64,000 bases of DNA from Scenedesmus sp. ARA3. Its lineage: Eukaryota; Chlorophyta; Chlorophyceae; Sphaeropleales; Scenedesmaceae. The stretch covers positions 1 through 64,000 of the forward strand of contig RWJK01001062.1 of NCBI GenBank assembly GCA_004335835.1. Direction: 5' to 3'. Below, in pieces: positions 1 through 10,710 of the stretch. The position numbers were made by a program, and so were the translations under genes. The stretch's first letter is position 1, and each line of letters opens with the position of its first letter. The notes beneath the pieces were generated by a model, which was not told the origin of the DNA, did not search any database, and saw nothing but the letters and a program-made list of their open reading frames with translations.

Positions 1-2446
1 CACGTGTTCAAACCCAGGCCTGACACTAGCAGCCACAGTAAAAGCCCAGCAGCATCACACCTGACTGCTTTCCAGAGCTACGCACACCGTGAACAGCAAC
101 CGCCACATAGCTATCTAATGTTCTGGCCTGGACACTACCCCAGATGCAGAAGCACGCAAGAATCACGGGTGAGGAAGGCGCAGGCACGGAGGCAGCTCAT
201 TAACCGCTCAGCGCCCAGCCCAAAACCTCAATGTCAAGCACCAAGCATCCCATGCAAGCTGGACTGCCGATCATAGTGGGCAGCCAGGTGCCAAATGCAG
301 CATCAGGTGATGCCACAGGCACGCATGCACAGACGCAAAGAACAGCACGAAACCAATGAGCGCCCGTTTTCAGAAGGCCGTATATAAGGTGGCTAGATAT
401 CGCTACGTCAAGCTGTGGTAACACGCGTGACAAGTTTTGCAAGACAGCAGTGACTCAAGCAGCAGTCATAGAGCTACACCTGGTCAAATCGATGCCGCAT
501 TGGTGCCCAAAGACACGCCACGAGTGCATACACATGCATAACAGAACACCTCTGCTGCCTGGTCGCAGATAGCAGAAGAACGGCCAACTTGGTGCAGTTG
601 TTTCCTGCACCAAACTTCGGTTCCCCGCAGCAGCAAGGGTGCCGCCGCAGCACACCCATCCTGCATGCAATGCGGCGGCACCACCATGCAGCAGCAGTAC
701 CGTCACTAAACCTACTCACTCCAATGCTGCAAGCGCACGCAATCATGCGGCTCGCCAGGTGCGAGCCGGTGTGCGCTGCCGCAACCGTGCAACGCCGCGC
801 TGCCAAAAACTTCGGCAGCATGCCTGCCTGTCTCAAGTCACTGCTGCTTCTACCTGCTGTCAGTCTGGCAGTCTGGCTGTAGCTGAGTCAGCCTGAAAAC
901 CAGCACAAACAGAATGCAGCGCACAGCTGAGCACACAGCCTAGTCATCGGAAGGCTTGTGGCTAGCTGTGCAGCTGCATCTGCTGCAACTGTCTCCAGTG
1001 AAGCAGCCATGTAGATAACAGTCCCGTTCGTATACATGTACCCAGCAGATCACATCAAAAGCAATCAGAGGGCTGCCTGCCACAAAACTCTTCTGGAACA
1101 GACAGGTGCTGAGGTCAAGTGCACACAAGCAACGTGCACTGCAGCTGCAGCAGCTGCTGCTGGTGCGGTCCACATGCGCAACCCATTCTGCACCAACACG
1201 CATGCTGCTGCATGTCACTCTCTGATAGTCTGCCTAGTCAAACAGTGTTTGACCAGTCAAACGTGGTTTGACTGGCCCAGATTACTGATGTTTGACCAGT
1301 CAAACAATGCTGTCTGGCCAGGCTACGCCAAGCAAGCCACTGCCTCGCATGCTCGCCACTCTGCGCTCAACTAACACAGCACAGCCAACACCTGGCTTTT
1401 GTTGCTGCAGGCTGCAGTCAGCAAGTTGCTGCTGCGGCTTGCAGCATGTAAGCCAGTGTGGAAACAGCAGGCACAGGCCGACAAGTAGCGTATCACGCCC
1501 CACTCAAGCACAACACACAGCACAGCGGATCTGGTTGGCTGCTGCAGCTGTCTGTTGGTGTGCTACATGAGGCTATCACTGAGCACAAGAATAGCACACG
1601 CGTCTCAAGGAAGGAGCAGATGTTCTGCAGACAGCATCGACAGAGGCCGCTCTCTATCCTAGCCTTAGCATGCACGCCACGCTACACAGCAAAATGCTGT
1701 GTATGGCGCCACAACAAGCAGACACACAAACCCTAAAAAGTCAAGCCTTCGACTGGAAGCCGCTGCCATTACCAGCAGCAGGACCAAAGAATACTCACCA
1801 GGGCACATATGCGCGGCTCAACCATGGTAGGCTGCTGCATATAGCAATGCAGCGTGTGCATGCCAGCACATGCACCCTCTGCACTTCAGCATCACGCCCG
1901 CAACGCCACTCCTAACGCATGACAGCATGCAAGAACGTGCCGCAACAGCCGCGGCAACCTCAGCCAGAGCTGCACTCTGCCAGCAACAAGCCAGCCGCGG
2001 ATTAACTGCCAATCCAAATGCTTCACTGAGGCATCCCAGTGCTTGCTCTCTCGCACCAGATATCTTCACCTGAAGGCTACAGCACCAGCCACTGCTCGCC
2101 CACCACTACACACGCGTGCGCACAGCTGCTTGCAAGTGACACAGCAGCGCACAACTCCAAAAACGACAGAATGATGCTATGCACATGCGCATGTGCTTGC
2201 ACAAGCAGCAGCCAGGCACGCCCACACACTGCCGCCCACACATCCCTTGCATGCTTTGATGAAGATTCTTCAACGACACAGAAGCTCCACTGCAGCTGCT
2301 GCATGCAACAAGCGCAGGGCTGCAAGGCGTGCTCAGTACGCCTGGTCCGGCTGTGTGTGCCTCAACACATGCAGCATCTGCAGGGCAACAAGCAGCAGCA
2401 GAAGTGGGGTCTCAGCTGAGAGGCATTCATGACTTCTAGTACTCAG
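1..2446. other. No recognisable gene; 3' flank of the kinase gene
   Basis: I see no protein family, RNA gene or convincing splice-site series here. Open frames are short, Cys/Ala/Gln-rich and occur on both strands, as expected from CTG/CAG-rich composition. The only structured element I noticed is a small cluster of GTTTGAC/GTCAAAC inverted motifs at 1235-1305. The interval lies downstream of the minus-strand kinase gene and may hold its 3' UTR. Confidence 0.5.
1247..1305. repeat. Two copies of a GTTTGAC-NN-GTCAAAC inverted repeat
   Basis: The 16-base sequence GTTTGACCAGTCAAAC occurs at 1247-1262 and again at 1290-1305. A half copy (GTTTGACTGG) lies between them near 1265 and a GTCAAAC half site at 1237-1243. 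Each copy is a 7-base inverted repeat around a 2-base centre and contains TTGACC, the core of the plant W-box bound by WRKY factors. Binding is inference only. Confidence 0.5.
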
Positions 2447-5400
2447 CTATATCTTGCGTGCTGAACAGTGCAAGCTGTTTGCAACATACCGCTTGTCAAA
2501 CAAGAGTGTTTCCTGCAAGGCCACTGCATACTGAATGTGTCCTTCACTACACATCCTGCTGCCTCTCACCTTCTTGCAGACGCCCTTCATCATCCTGCAA
2601 GCCTTGCTGGGGCTCTGCTGAGGCAGCGGCAGCACAGCCTGCTCAAGCAGCGAAGCCGGTTCACGCGGCATGCTCTTGCTCAGCTGCATGCCAGGCGAGG
2701 CCGGCGGCAACGCCTCCCTGCCGCTGCTGCTGCCAGTTGTAAGCAGGCCGTTGGGAGCGAGGCTCGCAGCAGCAGGAGGGGGCGTTGCCGCAGGGCTGAT
2801 GCAGCTTGCAGCACGCGCTGCAGCTGCTGCGGCCCGTGCTGCGGCGCGTGCTGCTGCTGCACGCCCCTCAGAGCCCAGCACAAGGTCAGTTGAGTGGCAC
2901 CTGCCCCTAGATCCTGGTGCAACATCGCTGCGCAAGCGGCGCAGGCTGACAGGAGTCCTCTCGGGCGACAGCAGCGACTTGACTGATGGCGCTGCTGCTG
3001 CCGCCGCTGCAGCAGACGCGCCAGCCGCTGCAGCTGCCGCAACAGCACAAGCAGCGGCTGCAGGCACCCTGTGGGCCCCCATTGCGCCGGCCGCTGTGAC
3101 AGTCTGCTGCTGCAACCTGGCGCCTGCTGGCTTGCTGCAGCTTGCTGCATCATCCTCAGCAGCAGCAGCAGCAGCCACACACCTTGCAGGACTGTCAGGG
3201 CTCCAGGAGCCGACCCTGAGCTGGCAAAGGCCACCAGGAACAACAGCAGCAGCAGCACTTGATGTTGCTGCTGCTGCTGGCACGATTGCAGGAAAGCTGC
3301 CAGCTGCGCCTGCTGCAGCTGCCACAGCAGCAGATTGGGGCCTGTTTGATTGTGGGATGCAGCGTGTGTGTGCTGCTGCTGCACGTGGCTCCAAAAGCAT
3401 GGAGGGCGCAGACAGCGCTGGCACCAGCACCAGCTGCAGCACAGGGATGCGCTCGGCGCTGCTGCTGTTGCTGCAGCCGCTACCTGTACCGCCGATCCTG
3501 CAGGAGGACGCGCTGCTGTTGTTGGGCAGGGTGATGGTCGTTGCGCGCTGCTCAAACACAGTGCTGCGCTGCGCGCCTGCCGGAGCGCTGACCAGCTGCT
3601 GCTTCGCCTGCGGCTGCACTTGCTGCTGCTGCTTGGGGCAGGCGAAGCCATACATCGCTGCGCAGTTGCTGCTGGCTATCGCACTGTCATTCATGGATGC
3701 GGCTGCCAGGTGTGCCGATGCTGCAAGCGCAGCATGCTTGGATGATGCAAAGTCCGTAGCGCAGGGTGCTGCGCAGGTAGCAGCAGTAGATGTGGCTGGT
3801 TCCAGGGTGCAAACTGCAGGTGCAGCTACAGTGCTGCCTGTGGCAGTGCAGCAGCTGGTGTCCTCGGTTGCAGACGTGGCTGCAATGCTGCAGCTGCTGC
3901 TGCTGCTCCTGCTGCTGCTGTTGGACTCGCTGCTGTTGCTGCTGCAGGAGTCGTTGCTCGAGCGTGTGCGGTCTGTCAGGTTGCTGCTCATGCGGCGCTG
4001 CAGCGCACAGGAGTACCTGCAAGTAGCACAGCCCGAGAATGTCAGCAGAAGGCCAGCTGTTGCAGGGAACCTGCGATGATGCGGTTGCTGCTGATAAAGG
4101 ACTGTTGTCCTTGTGCACACAGCCATCACAAAACCCGCATGCACACTCCGTGGTTGATGAACACAATTGTCAAGCAAGGCGCGCACCAGCTTGTCATTCA
4201 AAAACACACCACAAACACATCAGCAACCTGACCCACCTGCAAGGCTTGGCTGCCAGCTCTGCCTCTGCCATGTGCTGCTGCAGCCACGGATGCTGCAGCA
4301 GCACAGCAGCGCTGGGTCGCTTGCCAGGCTGCTTGTGCAGCACAGCATCTACAAACGCCTGGCATTCCGCGCTGACATGGTCTGGCAGCTTGCAGGGCGC
4401 CCCAAACTGCGTCTTGAGTGCCACTACTGCTGCATCTGGATGGGAGAAGGGTGTGCAGCCAGTGAGGGCCTCATGCACGAGGATGCCCAGGGCCCAGATG
4501 TCGACAGCGCTGCTGTAGGGGCGCAGCAGCGTCCTCGGGATGTTGCGCAGGGCCAGCATATCTGCGGAGGGCTGTGCCATGACCTGCAGGGGGTGGTGAG
4601 GATAGTGATGCAGATGTGAGTGTGTGCATGTCAAAGGTGTGAAGGGGGTGCAGGGAGGTGATGCCAGTCAGAGGGTGGTGTGCAGGTGCAGAGCTGCTGT
4701 TCCTGTGCACTGTGGTGTAGCAGGAGGTGAGGTGCACTTGCAGGAAAGGCGGCCAAGCACTCACAGGGTGGAGAGCGCCCAATCAGGCACTGAGGAACTT
4801 GCAGGAACACAAACAGACAGCAACAAAGGCAGGACGGAGCGCCGGATCATATGCTGTGTATGTGGCATCAACAACTGAGCAGCATTACACTTACCTCTGG
4901 GGCCATGTAGTCGTGTGTGCCCACTCTGCTGCATGGCTTGTCGCTGCTGCTGTCGATGGCCAGGCCAAAGTCGCCTAGCACCAGCGTGCCATCGCCCTCA
5001 AAGAAGATGTTCTCTGGCTTGATGTCCCTGTGGATGATGCCACGTGCATGCAGCTGCTCCAGGACGCGCAGCAGTGGGATGATCACCTGGGGGTGGGGAG
5101 TGGAGGAGAGGATGTGTGCAGGAGTTAAAGATTAGAGGCGGGAAATGAGCGAGTATGTGCAGGATGTGCATGCGCAAGGCAGGGCTTGCGAGAGAAAGGA
5201 GGAAACTGCTAGGCGGTACTACAGCTGCGTTACGACAGCTTAGCGGCAGGGGAAAATCCCTCCACAGCTTGCAGGAAAGCAGCAATATTATCAGCAGCAG
5301 CTGCCTGCCCTTTCTGCTGCACCTCACCTGCCCCATCCGTGCTGCTGGACAGCTGCCGCCTATGTTGTTATGCTGGGCTTTCAAATAGGTGAGACAGCTC

Positions 5401-5858
5401 ATACCTTCGTGCAGAGGAGCGCCTCATCGCAGAACTCCTTGCGCTCAATGGCCTGGTACAGGTTCCCGCCCAAACATGGCTTGAACTGCAGGCTGAAGTG
5501 CTGTGGCGTGTCTGCCACGCTGATGAGCTGCACCACGCCATGTATCCTGCAGGAGACAAGTGAAGCAGACTGTTGTAGTTCAGAAGCGTTGTTTGGCTGC
5601 CATACCGCGCTGTGATTGCTGCTGCCTGTCCATTGCAAGGCAGGCAGGTAGCCTAGGGCTCGGGACTACTGTTGTGCACAGATCAGGCCTGCTGTCGCTG
5701 CGCAGGCAGCTCACCTGGCCTCTTGCAATCGAGAGAGGATGCAACACTCTCTAGAGATGTTGAGCCAGTGCCGGGCCTGAAGCGCTGCCTTCTCGTAGAC
5801 CTTGTAGCAGCTGAGGGGAGCGCCTACGCCTGGCGAGCCCAAGAAGACCGTGGAGTAG
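2447..5858 (-). CDS. Serine/threonine protein kinase with long low-complexity C-terminus
   Basis: Five minus-strand exons join with matching phase: 5858-5715, 5546-5405, 5086-4895, 4583-4237 and 4016-2447, about 797 codons; the first exon upstream of 5858 is not resolved. The N-lobe exon ends the glycine loop (YSTVFLG), has a candidate ATP lysine in CYKVYEK and helix-C Glu in SRECCIL. The third exon holds the catalytic loop HRDIKPEN (Asp near 5025), DFG (near 4971) and MAPE. The fourth has the C-lobe DIWALGILVHEALTG and the conserved Arg near KRPSAAVLLQHPWL. All catalytic residues look intact, so an active cytosolic or nuclear kinase is expected; I cannot assign a subfamily. The last exon encodes some 520 residues rich in Ala, Ser and Gln with a basic tail, probably disordered. 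Introns are short and free of duplicated exon pieces. A 469-residue open frame on the opposite strand of the last exon is a shadow of its repeats. Confidence 0.88.
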
Positions 5859-8800
5859 CTGCAATTAATGCAGAAAACCATCCGCAGCGGATCAGGGTCT
5901 AGCTGATGCAATGTGCCGGCACAGGGCACCGTACAGCCAATAACTGAACTTGAGATGGCTGGGTGCAGCACAACGCCTGACCAAGGCACCAGCGGGACCG
6001 ACCTGCTTCGGTGAAGAACGTCGACAGCCATAATGGTTTCAGCAGCTGCTGAAAAGCCTTTGGCCAAAGATCATGTTGGTGCCGAGCGGGTGTGTGGGCC
6101 TTGCCAGCGATGAGAGAGCGACGCGGTCTCTGAACTGGACGCTGCCGACAGACACTAGACACAGAAGCGCATTTGAAGGTGAAGATGCCTTGCGAAAGGG
6201 CGACGTGCCAGGCAGTCCTACTGTAGAAAGTCTGTTTGTTGAAAGCTGCCCTCCGCCTATGCGTCTGTTCTGCTGACCCTCCTTATCATTGCCTTTACGC
6301 CTCTTGAGGTGTTCACACCGCAAGATGATGCTTGGCTGATACTTTCATTTTGTACCTTGTCACCGGCCAGATATCCGAGCCCCTCGTAACCAGGTGTCGG
6401 AGCTGTTGCAGAATTCAAATATCACTTAATGTTGTTTAAAGGAACTATTCACTGGGGGATCGGCACCTCACACCATGCAGTCCACGAGGCCGGTGATCGT
6501 TGCCGGTACAGAGGCAGACTGGAGCGTGCACAAGCCGTGGGATCATCCCGAAACGCTTTTCATGTCTATGAAAAGGTGCAACCAGACGTATAGACACAGA
6601 ATGCAGCTGCATGTGTGCATATACGCCTGCTGGTGACGAGCAGTACCCGAAGGCAGGATGTTCCCGGCACTTCAGCATTATCCTCAAGATAGCAGGCACA
6701 GCTCGGCATACACGGACGCACAGGCATAGCATCAAATTCGCGCGTGCATAACAGCAGACACTCCTGGCAGCTCAACAGGGGCCTCAAACCCATAATGCAG
6801 TCACATGCATGGCCCATGCAGTCGCGGTGACTGCATCAGGCACTGCGGCAACCCACTCAACCTTACAGCAAGCCTGCAACGGCTGGAGACCCTCAGCTGA
6901 AGGTCAAAACGTGCAAGCGCCAAAGTGCCATGCCGTCATTCATCAAGTTACCAAATAGTCAATGAGCAGAGCAGGCCGGGCACGACAGGACACAGTCACT
7001 GAGTGCGTCCTACACTGGCAGAACAAGCAGCATGTAACAGGAGGCGGCGCTTCGTACTCTCACGCGTGTACGTACGTACGTACGTACGCGCTCTTTTTCT
7101 TCATCGTACAGTTGAGACTCTCAACTGGATCGTCCAATTTAGCCATTTATCATGAGTACCATTGATGGTATGATTGGTACGCTCACAGACGTTCTTACAA
7201 AGCTGCAAGACCACAGCACTTGTATGCTTGCACCTTGCACCCTCAGACTCGCAGTGTCGGCACCATACCGTCTGCGCAACAGCTGCGCCGCAATCAACAC
7301 TTGCAGGGTAGACGGCATCGTGCACAAATATGAGAAACTGAACAAGCTGTAGGCAGCCTGTAGCCTGCGTGACGAGGCATATAGATCGCAGATGCAAGCA
7401 ACAAGCTATCATCCTCAGTGCCAAAACATGCGTCTCACCTGACCTCCGGCTAAACCTATGCACCAACAGCCGCCACACCAGCTGCCAATTGCCAGCGGCA
7501 AAGCCACAGCAGCCACAGCTGCTAGCACCCAAAGCTGGCCGGGTGCAACAACACGCATGATGCAAAGTGGCAACGCCGCAACCTACACTGTACATAGCAC
7601 GCTCTGCGCGTCAGCCAGCCAAATGTCGGCTGCAAACATCCGCAATAGCCAAGCACAGCAAAGGCATCATCATCCAGTCACGCAACACAGCAAAGGCATA
7701 ATGACGGCAACGATGGAAGGCATGCAGTGCGGCAAGATGCGCCGCCCGCTGCAGGCTGCATACACACCTGCGATGCAGCGCCGCAACCCTGTGTTGCTGC
7801 CTGCCTCAACTGGCCCCTTGTGCCTCAACAGGCGGCGCTGTGCACGCATGCATGCTGAAGTTCCACCTGTCACGACACTGTATGCAGCTGAACGGTGGCA
7901 CAGCCGCGGCTGTCCTGCCTGCCACTCAACTGCTACAACACAGCAATGCCACAGCAACAGCTGCAGGGCTCCTGGACGAAAAAGCCCTGCACGGCTTGTA
8001 TGTTCCAACACACAATCCAGCGCGTCCAGAAACAGAGGCATGAGGCACCGTGTAGTGCCTGCTGCATGTGTGCACACACAGCCGCTGCGTCAGTTGGTTT
8101 GAAACTGCTGTGGATAGCCCATCTGCTGCAGCACAACACACATCCAGGAATAGCTGCAGGATCTCAACCACTAGACTGCTGGGCAACTGAGTTGAGCTGC
8201 ATGCATTGCTTGCGAGGCAAACCAGCCGCCAGAATCCAGCTGACAGCAGCCGGCAGCAACCAAACTACCGACACAATTTGGACGTTGTGTTGGACAGCAT
8301 CAACATCAATAATAGGCAGCAGCACACCTGGCGAGCAGTGAATCCAAACATCACTACTGCCCAGGACACTGATACGCTGCACAACACGCACACACTTATC
8401 ACTCGAACAAACATGTGTACTACTACCTGCCTCCAGCAACACTCGCTGCCCGGACCCAACAACAGCAACAACCCTCTCATCAAGCGCATTACACATCAAG
8501 CCTACTAGTACACACGACATGCCGCAGCTCTAGCGCCAAGCACCAGCCAGCGGCAATGGCTGAATGTTCGGCGCTAGGTGCTGCGGCACGCGCACAAGCA
8601 CAACAACAAACAGCAAACTGTCAAGCAGCGCTGGACAGTTGTGCCCGACGTTTCAGCAGAACCTGCCCTGGAGCAGCGGCAAGCCTCAAAAGCCCGGTGC
8701 TGCATCTGCTGCTGCTTTCTTTTCCATCATTCAATCTCCCTTTTTCCATACATCATTCCATCTCCTACAGACCACCAGCCCCTCAAACACACAGCAGCAG

Positions 8801-9356
8801 TCTCCGGCATGCACATTCGCAAGCCAGCGCAACAGCAGAGTGACAACCGTACCACAAAACCCTTGGCATGCAAAACACCAGTGCGTGACGCACACGGCGC
8901 AGCTTTGATTCACTGGGTCTCCACCAGCCAAGTCGGCACCACATGCAGCAGCCAGCAAGCAAGACTGATAATAACATAACATCTACTGACCTGCTTTAGC
9001 GCAGGGTGTGCTGGCAAAACCCACGGATCTCCGCTGCCGCGACCACCATCACACCTTGTGCACCTGCGCCCCAGACACTACTACTACCACTACTAGGCGC
9101 AAAAAAGACAGCTGAGAACCAGCAAACAGATGGCCATGACGCCTTGGGTTCCAGCTCATAAGCCATGCTGCAGCAGCATTGTGTTTGGGTGCGTAGGCAG
9201 TCCAAGCAGTAGTGAGGTAAGTTGCTGCCTGCAACCCTCGGCAACTTGAACACGCCGGCAGATTGATTGCATACCAGCACAACCAAGTGCACATCACCTC
9301 CCTCAGCACAACACTCGCCAGGCACTGCTGCATTGCGTACAGCTCTGCAAAAATGT
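5859..9356. other. Mostly unassigned; probable 5' end of the kinase gene at its left edge
   Basis: The kinase exon beginning at 5858 starts in mid-codon after a good acceptor, so the missing start exon (and the first strands of the N-lobe) should lie between about 5860 and 6330 on the minus strand. A candidate donor follows a minus-strand frame reading MAVDVLHRS near 6005-6030, but I could not confirm it. From 6330 to 9356 I recognise no gene. A self-complementary (GTAC)5 run sits at 7068-7087. Part of 8500-9356 may be 3' UTR of the membrane-protein gene. Confidence 0.4.
7068..7087. repeat. (GTAC)5 self-complementary microsatellite
   Basis: Five perfect GTAC units, flanked by CGCGT and GCGC. 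Each unit is its own reverse complement, so the tract can extrude a hairpin. It stands out from the CTG-dominated repeats elsewhere in the window. Confidence 0.9.
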
Positions 9357-10677
9357 TCATTCCCGCTGCGTGCTGCTGCTGCTGCTGCTGCTGCTGCGGG
9401 CCTTGTTGGCGCCGCCCCGACCTCCCCTGCCGCCCCTTCCAGCTCCGGGCGTCGTGACTCCCTTCCACATTGCATGGTAATCCACGGCATTCGCCAGCAG
9501 CGCTGCAACGCATGGAGCCGTCATGTCATGCGTCATGTACCACAGTCCTCCGAGGTACAGGAAGTCCATCATTGCAAGAGTTACAAACAAGCTTGTTATT
9601 TCCTGCTCCTGCTCGCGCCAGCTGATGGCGATTGCCTTGAAGGCCCTGGCCCTGAGTGCTGCCACGGCTTCCTGGCTGCTGCCGCTGCTGCTGCTGGGGC
9701 TGCTGGTGGTCAGGCGGTAGTACCTACAGCAGCAGCAGCAGCAGCAACAGTTGCAACCGTGATACAGGCAGCAGCAGAAGTTGATGAGCCAAGCAGGCGT
9801 CACACCTAAACCCAGCCAGCCCCCCAAAGCGCAACTTGCAGCAGAAGGAGCATCCAAACTTGCAAAAGCCCTCCTGTCCGCGCTTGCTACCGCGTCGCCC
9901 ACCACGTTGGCTGGCTCAGGGGCAGCCATCAGCTCCGTGCTGCGCACCGCTGACTGGCAACACACGCGCACATGCAAAACCACCGGCACACCATGAATTC
10001 ACCCCTGCCTCCTGGAAAGCAAACCCAACGAATTCACACCACAGGCCGAAACAGCTACGTCTAGTCCAAGCCAGCCTAGTGGCCCATGATTGAAGCAAAA
10101 ACGGCAAAAAAACTTGGGAGAAGCGCACCTGTCAGCATTCGCCACTGCGTCGCCCACCACGTTGACCTGCTCAGGGTCGGCCATCAGCTCCGTGCTGCGC
10201 ACCGCTGACGTCACCGCGGCTGTCATGAACAGCGCAATCATGAAGCCGACCTGCAGCAGCAGCAGCATTGCATCTTGTTGGTGCCAACATCAGGCAGCAG
10301 CCGACACACGTACACNNNNNNNNNNNNNNNNNNNNNNNNNNNNNNNNNNNNNNNNNNNNNNNNNNNNNNNNNNNNNNNNNNNNNNNNNNNNNNNNNNNNN
10401 NNNNNNNNNNNNNNNNNNNNNNNNNNNNNNNNNNNNNNNNNNNNNNNNNNNNNNNNNNNGTGCCAACATCAGGCAGCAGCCGACACACGTACACAAGCAT
10501 GCACCGCTGACATCACCGCAGCAGTCATGAACAGCGCAATCATGAAGCCAACCTGCAGCAGCAGCAGCAGCAGCAGCAGTGCATGCGTGAAGCAGCAGAA
10601 GACGCACGTGAAAGGGCATGCACCGCTGATGTTTCTGCAGCAGTCAAGAACAGCACAATCATGAAGCGAACGGTGCT

Positions 10678-10710
<33 letters not shown>

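Noticed and set aside
2670..4079. A 469-residue open frame on the plus strand opposite the last kinase exon
   Set aside because: It is made of the reverse complement of Ala/Ser/Gln-coding triplets (poly-Leu, poly-Ala, Cys) and has no domain; the minus-strand frame continues in phase from the kinase domain.
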